This document shows positions 1 through 6,702 of a DNA stretch of 13,046 bases, piece after piece. Each line of letters starts with the position of its first letter. Position 1 is the first letter of the stretch. The notes beneath the pieces are model-generated. The model searched no databases. It saw nothing but the letters and a program-made list of their open reading frames with translations, and was not told the DNA's origin. The position numbers were made by a program, and so were the translations under genes. The DNA comes from Clostridiales bacterium (GTDB lineage: Bacteria; Bacillota; Clostridia; Lachnospirales; Lachnospiraceae): positions 1-13,046 of the forward strand of contig JAGZJZ010000102.1 in the NCBI GenBank assembly GCA_018365455.1, read 5' to 3'.

Positions 1-88
1 GCGTGCCGCCAAAAAGCGCTTCGGAAAGGTTAGAAAATACCAGTTCCGCGGCCAGCTGACGGAGTCCATACCAGTTTCCCACGCCCAT
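1..88 (-). CDS. Possible N-terminal fragment of an unidentified gene, running off the left edge
   Basis: Reading leftwards from an ATG at 88, the frame stays open to the window edge (about 29 codons). It gives a peptide starting MGVGNWYGLRQLA and continuing with helix-like, hydrophobic-plus-acidic sequence (ELVFSNLSEALFGG) that looks more protein-like than the other frames. An in-frame stop lies just upstream of the ATG (six codons before it). The ribosome binding site is weak (an AGG about 14 bases upstream), and no convincing promoter is visible, only a TATAAG about 20 bases further up. It would be the next transcription unit after the terminator at 206-244. I do not recognise the protein. 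It could instead be chance, since a plus-strand frame is also open across 2-250. Confidence 0.3.
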   Translation of the reverse strand, partial: MGVGNWYGLRQLAAELVFSNLSEALFGGT

Positions 89-205
89 CTTTTCGTACAC
101 TACCTATCTTATACAAAGCGTCCTAACTCAGCAAAACCCCAATATATTTCATTTAATAAACCACCTATAAAGAATTCCCTATATTACCAGAGCATATTTC
201 AACCC

Positions 206-244
206 AAAAAAGGCACCTCCCGTTCACCGCCAACGGAAAATGCC
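206..244 (-). terminator. Rho-independent terminator closing the transporter/regulator cluster
   Basis: On the minus strand a hairpin with 13-nt arms (212-224 and 232-244, seven-base loop) pairs fully if G-U wobbles are allowed. Its outer GGCA/TGCC and inner CCGTT/AACGG segments are Watson-Crick. Six Ts follow it (As at 206-211 on the plus strand). It begins 14 bases past the stop of the response-regulator gene, as expected for the end of that operon. Confidence 0.8.
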
Positions 245-258
245 CTGCTCCCATGCCC

Positions 259-1008
259 TTAAACCTCATGGTTCCGATATTCATTTGCTGACATCCCTGT
301 CTGCTTTTTAAACACCCTTGAAAAATGTGCCATATCCAGAAATCCCACTGCTTCTGCTATATCACCGATGCGAAGGGACGGATCTGTTAACATTTCTTTG
401 GCATGTTCTATTTTGGTATGGTTTAACAACTCTGAGAAGCTTTGCCCTGTATGGCGGTTCAGAAGCTTACTCAAATGCCATTGGCTGACGTAAGTCTTCT
501 CTGCCACCTCCAGAAGCGTTATTTTTCGATTATAATTGTCCTCAATATACTTCAATGCATTCTTTACAATAAAACTGCTGGCAGCGCTGTCGGAACTCTC
601 TTCCACCGCATCCGCCTCTCCTGTGATTTTCTTCTTCCGGAGATTTTGCACCATTGCATCTACCGCTTCCTCTATTTCACTCATATTAGAAGGTTTCAGC
701 AGGAACCTGGTCACGCCCAGGCGAATGGCTTTCTGTGCATAATCAAAATCCCTGAATCCGGTCAGGATGGTAATTTCCATGTTTTCAAATTCTGACTTCA
801 ATCCGGCTGCCATTGCCAGTCCGTCCAATCCCGGCATAGAGATATCGGACACTATGATATTGGGCTTATGCTCCCGGATCACTTCCTGTCCTTCAATGCC
901 GTCATTTGCCGTGGCAACCACTTTACAATCCCATTTTTTCCAATCCACACTTCTTGAGATACCTTCCACAATGATTGGTTCATCATCAATTATTACTACT
1001 CTATACAT
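259..1008 (-). CDS. YesN-like response regulator with receiver and AraC-type DNA-binding domains
   Basis: This is a 249-residue transcription factor, presumably the cytoplasmic partner of the YesM-like kinase encoded at 4609-6465. The receiver domain covers about residues 1-120: acidic pair Asp8-Asp9, phospho-acceptor Asp55 (IIVSD), Thr83, and Lys105 in LLKP. A variable linker (about 121-145) leads to a C-terminal AraC-type double helix-turn-helix (about 150-247). The second helix-turn-helix carries the family-like GDIAEAVGF and FSRVFKKQTG segments. The frame is open 16 codons further upstream to 1056, but I chose the ATG at 1008 because MYRVVIIDDEP is the normal start of a receiver domain and a GGGGG stretch sits about nine bases upstream. 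It follows the second permease by 89 bases and ends 14 bases before a terminator. It probably activates the transporter genes, but the target sites are inferred. Confidence 0.93.
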   Translation of the reverse strand: MYRVVIIDDEPIIVEGISRSVDWKKWDCKVVATANDGIEGQEVIREHKPNIIVSDISMPGLDGLAMAAGLKSEFENMEITILTGFRDFDYAQKAIRLGVTRFLLKPSNMSEIEEAVDAMVQNLRKKKITGEADAVEESSDSAASSFIVKNALKYIEDNYNRKITLLEVAEKTYVSQWHLSKLLNRHTGQSFSELLNHTKIEHAKEMLTDPSLRIGDIAEAVGFLDMAHFSRVFKKQTGMSANEYRNHEV

Positions 1009-1097
1009 AACTACGGCCCCCAGTACTTTACTTCTCCAGACCAGACGCATCCACAAAACGACTGAAATGATACTTTTACCTGGATAGTATATCCATA

Positions 1098-1982
1098 TTA
1101 TCCCTTTATTGCACCTGCTGTCAATCCCTTAATAATGTTTTTCTGAAGGAAAACATATACAATCAAAACCGGAACTACAATCAGCGTTACCGAAGCTGCC
1201 ATAAGTCCGAAATCTGTTCCGTATTTGGAACTGATCATCTCTAACAATGCACAGATCGGCATATTTTTAGGATCACGCATCATGGTTTTCTGTACAAACA
1301 AATCATTATAAGACCATAAGAAACTGAAAATGGCTACGGTTGAAAGGGAGGCTTTGCACAGCGGTATAATAATTTTCGTGAATACCTGAAATACATTTGC
1401 ACCTTCCATATATGCCGCTTCTTCCATCTCGATTGGCAATCCCCTTAAAAATCCCATCATGACTATTGCCGCAAAGCTTAAATTTCCAGCTATCTGAGGC
1501 AGAATGACTGCAATCGGCGTACTCAGAAGATCCGCTTTTACCATCATTCTCAATACCGGTATGATCGTGGAAAATACCGGGAACATCAAACTTGCCACGA
1601 TAAAACTGTCCATGAAATTCTTTCCCTTGAAATTATACCTGGTCATGGCAAATGCCATCATAGTAGAAAGCAGCATAACTCCAAGTGTTACAGATCCTGA
1701 AATAGTAATACTGAATCCATACGCCCTTAAAATGTTCAAACTTTCAAATGCCCTCTTATAATTAGCCAGATCAAATGCCTGAGGCAGACTGAATGAATTA
1801 CTGATTACCTCTGCAGAAGGTTTAAATGAGTTTAAAAATACCCATAAAAATGGAAAGATTGTTGTGACTGCCCATAATATCAGCACTGCATAAATTACGA
1901 TTTTTCCAATGCCGAACTTTCTTTTTGGCATCTGTAAATCCATTGAAAATTCTTTATTTTTACTATATCTTAATTCTGTCAT
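1098..1982 (-). CDS. Carbohydrate ABC transporter permease, MalG-like
   Basis: This 294-residue integral membrane subunit belongs to the CUT1 (MalG-like) family and forms half of the translocation channel. About six membrane segments are visible (roughly 27-50, 91-113, 124-146, 152-176, 211-231 and 260-280). The EAA loop that docks the ATPase is at about 187-207 (EEAAYMEGANVFQVF, ending at the IIIP segment). The C-terminus, GLTAGAIKG, is characteristic of MalG-type permeases. An in-frame ATG exists at 2018, but it lies inside the upstream permease gene. The ATG at 1982 is preceded by AGGAGGA at five bases, so it is preferred. The ribosome binding site overlaps the stop codon of the upstream gene, which leaves only 10 bases between the two and suggests translational coupling. 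The sugar specificity cannot be read from the sequence. Confidence 0.93.
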   Translation of the reverse strand: MTELRYSKNKEFSMDLQMPKRKFGIGKIVIYAVLILWAVTTIFPFLWVFLNSFKPSAEVISNSFSLPQAFDLANYKRAFESLNILRAYGFSITISGSVTLGVMLLSTMMAFAMTRYNFKGKNFMDSFIVASLMFPVFSTIIPVLRMMVKADLLSTPIAVILPQIAGNLSFAAIVMMGFLRGLPIEMEEAAYMEGANVFQVFTKIIIPLCKASLSTVAIFSFLWSYNDLFVQKTMMRDPKNMPICALLEMISSKYGTDFGLMAASVTLIVVPVLIVYVFLQKNIIKGLTAGAIKG

Positions 1983-1987
1983 AACCG

Positions 1988-1994
1988 TCCTCCT
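1988..1994 (-). promoter_or_regulatory. Ribosome binding site that fixes the start of the MalG-like permease
   Basis: AGGAGGA on the minus strand, five bases before the ATG at 1982. It overlaps the TAG stop of the preceding permease gene. It argues for the 1982 start over the in-frame ATG at 2018. Confidence 0.85.
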
Positions 1995-2874
1995 ACATAT
2001 TTGCATCTGGTCTGGCAACCTTTGTTACGATCTTGGATACGATAACCCCTAGAATAACGATCAAGATTGCGATTGCAGAGCCATAACCATAATCATTTAA
2101 TTCAAATGTGGTCTGGTACATATAAGTTCCCATAAAGTGGGTGAGTCCGTAAGGCGCCCCCTGACTGGCAATTACCCATGGGAGATCGAATACCTTCAAA
2201 GCTCCCGTTACCGCAAGGGTAATACAAGTACAGAACACACCGCGGAGCATTGGCATTGTAATATAAAATACCTGTTTGAATTTACTGCACCCGTCGATGG
2301 ATGCTGCTTCGTATACCTCTTCCGGTATATCACTAAGCCCCGTCAGCAGGATTACAAAATAGAATCCAACATATGACCAGAGTGTGGGAATGCATACCAT
2401 GATAAATGCAAGGCTTTCACCCAGCCACTTCACCTTGGCAAATCCCAGTGCGGTTAAAATCTGATTCAGCATACCAGAATCATAGTTATAAAATAATTTA
2501 AACAGTAAACCGATAGCAGTTGCGGAAATTACAATGGGGAAGAAATATACGGTTCTGAAAAACTGCTGTCCTTTCTTAATATTGCTTACCAATACTGCTA
2601 AGACAAATGCAATCCCCACTTCAAAAATTACGGTCAGAAACATCATTTTTATGGAGTTCCCAAGAGCCACACGGATCATGGGATCAGAAAACAGTTTCTG
2701 GAAATTTTCAGCTCCCACATACCGGAATGCACGGCCTGGCATAGCTACTGGAACGGACATATCATAAAGAGCATTTTTTATATTTTCTACGAAGGGTACA
2801 TACAGGAATATTACAAGAAATAAAATTCCTGGAACCAAAAAGATGAGAAGCGGCCATTTTTTCTTATATAACAT
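1993..2874 (-). CDS. Carbohydrate ABC transporter permease, MalF-like
   Basis: This 293-residue permease is the expected heterodimer partner of the MalG-like subunit. It opens with a short basic stretch (MLYKKKW) leading straight into a membrane helix (about 8-28). Further hydrophobic segments lie near 71-97, 108-127, 155-178, 210-230 and 262-284. The EAA loop is at about 186-208 (EEVYEAASIDGCSKF, ending at MPML). Length and layout are those of short MalF-like (UgpA/LacF-type) permeases without the large periplasmic loop of enterobacterial MalF. The start at 2874 is well supported by AGGAGG nine bases upstream. The gene follows the binding-protein gene after a 110-base gap that contains a hairpin, and it is tightly coupled to the next permease. 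Confidence 0.93.
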   Translation of the reverse strand: MLYKKKWPLLIFLVPGILFLVIFLYVPFVENIKNALYDMSVPVAMPGRAFRYVGAENFQKLFSDPMIRVALGNSIKMMFLTVIFEVGIAFVLAVLVSNIKKGQQFFRTVYFFPIVISATAIGLLFKLFYNYDSGMLNQILTALGFAKVKWLGESLAFIMVCIPTLWSYVGFYFVILLTGLSDIPEEVYEAASIDGCSKFKQVFYITMPMLRGVFCTCITLAVTGALKVFDLPWVIASQGAPYGLTHFMGTYMYQTTFELNDYGYGSAIAILIVILGVIVSKIVTKVARPDANM

Positions 2875-2924
2875 GGTAAATTACCTCCTGTTTAATATCA
2901 TACATTGAATTTTGGGTATAAAGA

Positions 2925-2958
2925 AGCAGAGGGGGCGGTTTTGGAAACTCCCTCTGCT
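2925..2958 (-). terminator. Intercistronic hairpin between binding-protein and permease genes (attenuator or mRNA-stabilising stem)
   Basis: A 9-bp perfect stem (AGCAGAGGG at 2925-2933 with CCCTCTGCT at 2950-2958) encloses a 16-base loop. It lies 26 bases after the binding-protein stop. The sequence that follows on the minus strand, TCTTTATACCC, is only weakly T-rich, so full termination is unlikely. In ABC sugar operons such stems commonly allow more binding protein than permease to be made, by partial termination or by protecting the upstream mRNA. That role is inferred here. Confidence 0.6.
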
Positions 2959-2984
2959 CACAAGGACAATTTTAACTTAATTTA

Positions 2985-4439
2985 CTACTCTATGGTTTCA
3001 CCGTTTTTATAACGTGTAATCATATCATTGATAATATCTTCTGCTTTGACCATACCTGCTGCCATACCGGAAATCTGGCTGGTCAGTGCTTTGTATGTGT
3101 TGTATCTTGCATCAGTTGGCAGTACCAGTCCTTTTGCAGCCTGGGCATACTCAAGCCCGCTCTTTGCCAGGTTGTCAGAAGGCATTTCATCTTCAGAGAT
3201 TTCACAGGTGGGGATACCTGCGCCATTCCAGTATTTCATCAGTGAATCTTTACAGGTCTGAGCCATAACAAATTTTACTGCTGCATCTCTCTTATCCGGG
3301 TCATCCCATGCTTTTCTTGTAATATAGAATCCAGAGGATAATCCGCTCACCATATAACCTGCCACATCTTTAGCCTGATCAGGAACACCCGGGAATGGAA
3401 CTACTACCACGTTATCTTTATCATCAATTCCATTCATTCTCCAGTTTCCGTCTAACTGCATTGCTGCTTTCTTACTGTTAAATAACTGCTCTGCGGAAGA
3501 GTTGTCAATGGTGTCGGTATCTTCCGGAAAAGCGCCCATTTCCTTCATTGTTTTAATAACTTCAATGCCTTTGATCCAGTTTGCAGGAGCCTTATCCGGC
3601 ATGGATGTATATTCTTCCTGTCCGGCTGTATATAACATACAGAACTCTACCCAGTAGTGAGGAACTTCATTTAGGGAACATGCTACCGGAATGATATCTT
3701 TGCTCTTGAAAGTTTCAATTGCTTTTGCAAAAGAGTCCCAATCAGTTGGAAGCTCTACACCGCACTCATCAAATACATCCTTATTACAGAAGAGTCCTTC
3801 CCAATATCCCGTTGTGGGAACTGCTCTTTTCACGCCGTCTGCATTTTTTACCTTATCCAATGCATCCGGTAATGTATCACCGGCATATTCCGGATATTCT
3901 TTTACGATCTCATCATAAGGTACTAATTTATCGGTGGAAATAATATCATTTGCTGTAGCATCTACAAAGAACTGTAAAACATCCGGTTCATTTCCTACGG
4001 AAAAGTCAGCTGCAATTCTGGACTTCCATTCTTCATTGGATACTTGTGAATCATCTTCCAGGGTTACATTTGGATGCTGTTCCATAAATGCTTTATTCAC
4101 TGCCTGATAAACAATGGCATTGGGGTCTGTTCCGCCGAACATGGAAACGGTCTTAATGGTAACATCTTTTCCTCCTGCCACTTCTTCTGCTGCCTTTTTC
4201 GATGTTGCGGTCTCTATCGCCGGTGCGCTTTCCGATGCTGCTTCGGTTTCTTCGCTGCCGCCTTCTGATGCTTCTTTGGTCTCTCCATCCGTTGCCGGTG
4301 CTTTCGTTTCCTCAGATGCTGCACTTGCTTCTGTTTTCTTTCCTTCTGTTGTTGCGCTTGTGGTGCTTCCACAACCTGCCATCATGGTCATTGTCATCGC
4401 TGCTGTCATGGTTACTGCCAATACCTTTTTGAGTTTCAT
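2985..4439 (-). CDS. Extracellular sugar-binding lipoprotein of the ABC transporter
   Basis: This 484-residue family 1-type solute-binding protein is anchored outside the membrane and delivers sugar to the two permeases. Residues 1-22 form a lipoprotein signal peptide: a KLKK basic start, a hydrophobic stretch, then lipobox M-A-G-Cys23. Residues of about 24-88 form an unusually long low-complexity linker rich in Ser, Thr, Ala and Glu, and the globular domain follows from about 92. Near its start are family-like features such as FGGTDPNAI and an AFMEQHPNVTLE segment, with a later GYWEGLFCNKDVFDE stretch. The start is supported by GGGAGGA eight bases upstream (4448-4454). The gene follows the kinase after 169 bases that may hold its own promoter. 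The ligand is not identifiable by eye; an oligosaccharide is likely from the neighbours. Confidence 0.92.
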   Translation of the reverse strand: MKLKKVLAVTMTAAMTMTMMAGCGSTTSATTEGKKTEASAASEETKAPATDGETKEASEGGSEETEAASESAPAIETATSKKAAEEVAGGKDVTIKTVSMFGGTDPNAIVYQAVNKAFMEQHPNVTLEDDSQVSNEEWKSRIAADFSVGNEPDVLQFFVDATANDIISTDKLVPYDEIVKEYPEYAGDTLPDALDKVKNADGVKRAVPTTGYWEGLFCNKDVFDECGVELPTDWDSFAKAIETFKSKDIIPVACSLNEVPHYWVEFCMLYTAGQEEYTSMPDKAPANWIKGIEVIKTMKEMGAFPEDTDTIDNSSAEQLFNSKKAAMQLDGNWRMNGIDDKDNVVVVPFPGVPDQAKDVAGYMVSGLSSGFYITRKAWDDPDKRDAAVKFVMAQTCKDSLMKYWNGAGIPTCEISEDEMPSDNLAKSGLEYAQAAKGLVLPTDARYNTYKALTSQISGMAAGMVKAEDIINDMITRYKNGETIE

Positions 4440-4453
4440 ACTTTATTTCCTCC

Positions 4454-4489
4454 CTATGAGTTTTTTATTTCTATGAGTATTTCTCTCAT
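4454..4489 (-). repeat. Direct repeats and a competing complementary arm in the binding-protein leader
   Basis: CTATGAG occurs at 4454-4460 and again at 4471-4477, and the complementary CTCAT lies at 4485-4489. In the transcript, one AUGAG could pair with either of two CUCAU copies. The second copy directly abuts the ribosome binding site at 4448-4454. The arms are only five bases, so a regulatory role is speculative. Confidence 0.3.
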
Positions 4490-4502
4490 TTCTTATAATC
4501 CT

Positions 4503-4530
4503 ATTATACTTGCAATGACCTCAAAATGCA
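4503..4530 (-). promoter_or_regulatory. Candidate promoter -10 box with an upstream inverted-repeat element for the binding-protein gene
   Basis: A consensus TATAAT lies on the minus strand at 4503-4508, about 64 bases before the binding-protein start. No good -35 box is found at 16-18 bases. In its place, 4511-4530 holds a 20-bp imperfect inverted repeat with TGCA at both ends and TGA-CC-TCA near its centre. A perfect -10 with a poor -35 fits an activator-dependent promoter, for instance one driven by the AraC-type regulator encoded downstream. The assignment is by eye only. Confidence 0.35.
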
Positions 4531-4608
4531 TTAGACCTACTTGACATTATTTGTTCATTCTTGCCCTCTTCACAAGAATAATCAAATCCTGCGACAAAGT
4601 TACCCGTT

Positions 4609-6465
4609 TTATTCCCCAATTTTACCGGTGCTCTGCAATTCTTTTTGTGCCTTTTGTCTATTAATTTCTTCCTCTTTGTCCAGTTCTTTCTCATAGGGCA
4701 GCGTAATGACGGACTCTGTTTTGCCATCCCGGGCCGGCGTAATGGCAAGGCCATACTGCTCCCCGTAGATCAGCTTGATCCTTTCATTTACGTTGCGGAT
4801 TCCAAGAGAAGTATGCTGCCCCGGCTCAGCTTTAATGCTTCCGGGGCTTCCGGACAGGATCCCATTGATTTTCTCCAAATCTTCACTGGTTATTGGTTTT
4901 CCGGAATTCAACACCTTTACATAGACCTTGGTTTCATCGTGGTATATCTGTATTTCAATTACACCGTTTTTAACCTGCTCTATGCCATGTACTACAGCAT
5001 TCTCTAAGAGCGGTTGTAAAATAAGCCTCGGTACTTTTACCTGCAGCAGACTGTCATCAACCTTCCATTCCACTTTCAGACGCTTTCCAAACCTCATAGA
5101 TATAATATAGAAGTAAGCATCCGCACAATGGAGTTCCTCTGCAAGATTAATCAGACGGCTTCCTGCTCTGTCCATCCGGTAATCCAGCACTGTACTCAGG
5201 GATTCGATCATCTTACTGATGGTGATATCTCCTGACATTCGCGCCTGCCAGTTCATCATTTCCAGGGTGTTGTTCAGGAAATGTGGATTGATCTGTGCCT
5301 GAAGTGCCATAATTTTAGCATCTCTGCGTGCCAGCTTTTCATCATATGCATAGTCAAACAGATACTTTACCTGTTTGGACATCCGGTTAAAAGAATCCAT
5401 GAGATAAGAAAATTCTGCATTTGGCATATTTTCTCCCTCTACAACAGTTCCAAGCTGCCCTTCTTCAATTGCTTCGGAGGCCCGGATCATCCGTCTGACC
5501 GGAATACTTACCTGCTTATTTAAAAACTTCACCCCGTACATTAATACCGGAATTAGAATCAGGCTGATACATGCTATAATCTTGTATAGATTATACAGGG
5601 ATTCATAAAATAATGCCTTGCTGACCAGAAAAGCAACACCTATGTTATAATCCCTGCACTTTTTTTCTTTTAGATAGCCTTTGTAACTGTTGCTTAAATC
5701 CATCTGGATTGTCTCATCTTTATTTTTATCATACTTCTGAAATAATGCCGGAAAATACTGAAAGGAAGCATCCTTATCCTGATTTCCCACCATTACGAAT
5801 TCCTCGCCATCATTAAAACAGATTGCCGCATTGACGCTTAAATCCATCTGAATATTCCGAAACAGCTGATCCTGATTCAATTCAACTATCAGCGTTCCAA
5901 ACTTAATATACTTCGTAACCGTATACATATTCCGTACAATATATATCCGCCCATCCACCACACGCAGCACCGCATCGGAAGAATGGCCCTCAATCAGGTC
6001 TTTCATTTTCCCATGAATCTGTTCCATATAGCTTAAGTAAGAAAATTCGTTGTTTGCCGAATAGCATAACGGTTCATCATCACCCTCCAGATAGAAGGTA
6101 AACATACTGAATTTCTTGTCTATGTAAAACTTGCTTTTTAATTCATTATTAATATCCTGATAAAACTGATTTTTATTGGTCTCGCCTTTCCGGTACTTTC
6201 TCCAGGCTTTTTCACATACCCCTTCATAAGATGGTTTTTTCGATGCCGTAATCGCCTCATCTATTCTCTGAGAAATCGTAGATGTCACATTTTCGATGCC
6301 CAGATTTAACATCATTTCCGATTTTTCCAGTATTTCATTCCGATAAGAAAAAACCATAAATACAAATAATACCAGCAGCGGTATTACCCAGCAAAGCATA
6401 ATGAAAAAAAGCATCCGCGATTTCAAAGACCTGGGCTTTTGTACATTCTGAGACTGATTTTCCAT
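4609..6465 (-). CDS. YesM-like membrane sensor histidine kinase
   Basis: This 618-residue kinase probably senses sugar outside the cell and phosphorylates the regulator encoded at 259-1008. Membrane helix 1 is at about 18-40. A large extracellular sensor region (about 41-290) follows, then membrane helix 2 (about 292-313) and a HAMP linker (about 315-370). The His_kinase domain has phospho-acceptor His395 in QINPHFLNN, and the ATPase domain has an N-box at about 484-490 (QPLLENA) and a G-box near 553-562 (SLGIRNVNER). The D-box reads VLNSGKPI, with Asn520 where DxG is usual. The start at 6465 has GAGGGAGGG a few bases upstream. The gene opens the transporter cluster behind its own candidate promoter. 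The C-terminal 25 residues are a charged, Lys/Glu-rich tail beyond the catalytic domain. Confidence 0.93.
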   Translation of the reverse strand: MENQSQNVQKPRSLKSRMLFFIMLCWVIPLLVLFVFMVFSYRNEILEKSEMMLNLGIENVTSTISQRIDEAITASKKPSYEGVCEKAWRKYRKGETNKNQFYQDINNELKSKFYIDKKFSMFTFYLEGDDEPLCYSANNEFSYLSYMEQIHGKMKDLIEGHSSDAVLRVVDGRIYIVRNMYTVTKYIKFGTLIVELNQDQLFRNIQMDLSVNAAICFNDGEEFVMVGNQDKDASFQYFPALFQKYDKNKDETIQMDLSNSYKGYLKEKKCRDYNIGVAFLVSKALFYESLYNLYKIIACISLILIPVLMYGVKFLNKQVSIPVRRMIRASEAIEEGQLGTVVEGENMPNAEFSYLMDSFNRMSKQVKYLFDYAYDEKLARRDAKIMALQAQINPHFLNNTLEMMNWQARMSGDITISKMIESLSTVLDYRMDRAGSRLINLAEELHCADAYFYIISMRFGKRLKVEWKVDDSLLQVKVPRLILQPLLENAVVHGIEQVKNGVIEIQIYHDETKVYVKVLNSGKPITSEDLEKINGILSGSPGSIKAEPGQHTSLGIRNVNERIKLIYGEQYGLAITPARDGKTESVITLPYEKELDKEEEINRQKAQKELQSTGKIGE

Positions 6466-6494
6466 AATCCTGACCCTCCCTCTTCCATGGATCT

Positions 6495-6523
6495 ATTGTA
6501 ACATAGTACCCTTGCAATTTGCA
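6495..6523 (-). promoter_or_regulatory. Candidate promoter of the sensor kinase gene
   Basis: An extended -10 element, TGT followed by TACAAT (6495-6500, with TGT at 6501-6503), is preceded by a 17-base spacer. The -35 match is partial: TGCAAA at 6518-6523, three of six positions. Transcription would start near 6488, leaving a leader of about 22 bases that contains the ribosome binding site. It sits just downstream of the terminator of the preceding operon, where a promoter is needed. Confidence 0.5.
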
Positions 6524-6554
6524 TGAAAATTTCTGGATATTTGTGGTTATAGCA

Positions 6555-6582
6555 TAACGATTTCCTTCTTCACCGTAACGAT
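6555..6582 (-). promoter_or_regulatory. Pair of 7-bp direct repeats 21 bp apart, candidate AraC-type operator
   Basis: TAACGAT (plus-strand reading) occurs at 6555-6561 and at 6576-6582, so the centres are 21 bp apart, two turns of the helix. Both copies are preceded by C and a purine, and have a C at the fourth position after the repeat. They lie about 67-94 bases upstream of the predicted kinase transcription start. This geometry is what tandem AraC-type helix-turn-helix domains bind, which makes them a candidate site for the regulator encoded at 259-1008. No binding data can be read from sequence. Confidence 0.45.
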
Positions 6583-6601
6583 AATCTTATACACCTATGC
6601 C

Positions 6602-6645
6602 AAAAGAGAGCAGATGCAGTACGGATTATGTACTGCATCTGCTCT
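6602..6645 (-). terminator. Rho-independent terminator of the phosphorylase-mutase operon
   Basis: A perfect 16-bp stem (6607-6622 with 6630-6645) and a seven-base loop are followed on the minus strand by CTTTTG. It lies about 57 bases past the mutase stop. The T-tract is short (four) but the stem is very stable. Confidence 0.8.
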
Positions 6646-6702
6646 GCTCTGTTCAATTCACTTCATCCCCATCAATACCGCCTGCCGGAAATGATACCCC
6701 AA

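Noticed and set aside
2..250. Plus-strand open frame across the left edge
   Set aside because: The translation is basic, then turns into AT-rich, low-quality sequence through the terminator region. There is no stop or start context, and it conflicts with the terminator hairpin.
1081..1095. Inverted repeat TGGATA/TATCCA between the last permease and the regulator as a terminator
   Set aside because: It is a six-base stem with a three-base loop and no T-tract. It is better left as an unassigned repeat, and read-through into the regulator is likely.
4114..4476. 120-codon plus-strand frame with hydrophobic stretches
   Set aside because: It is antisense to the signal peptide and Ala/Ser/Thr/Glu linker of the binding protein. 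The apparent hydrophobicity is a mirror of that linker's codons.
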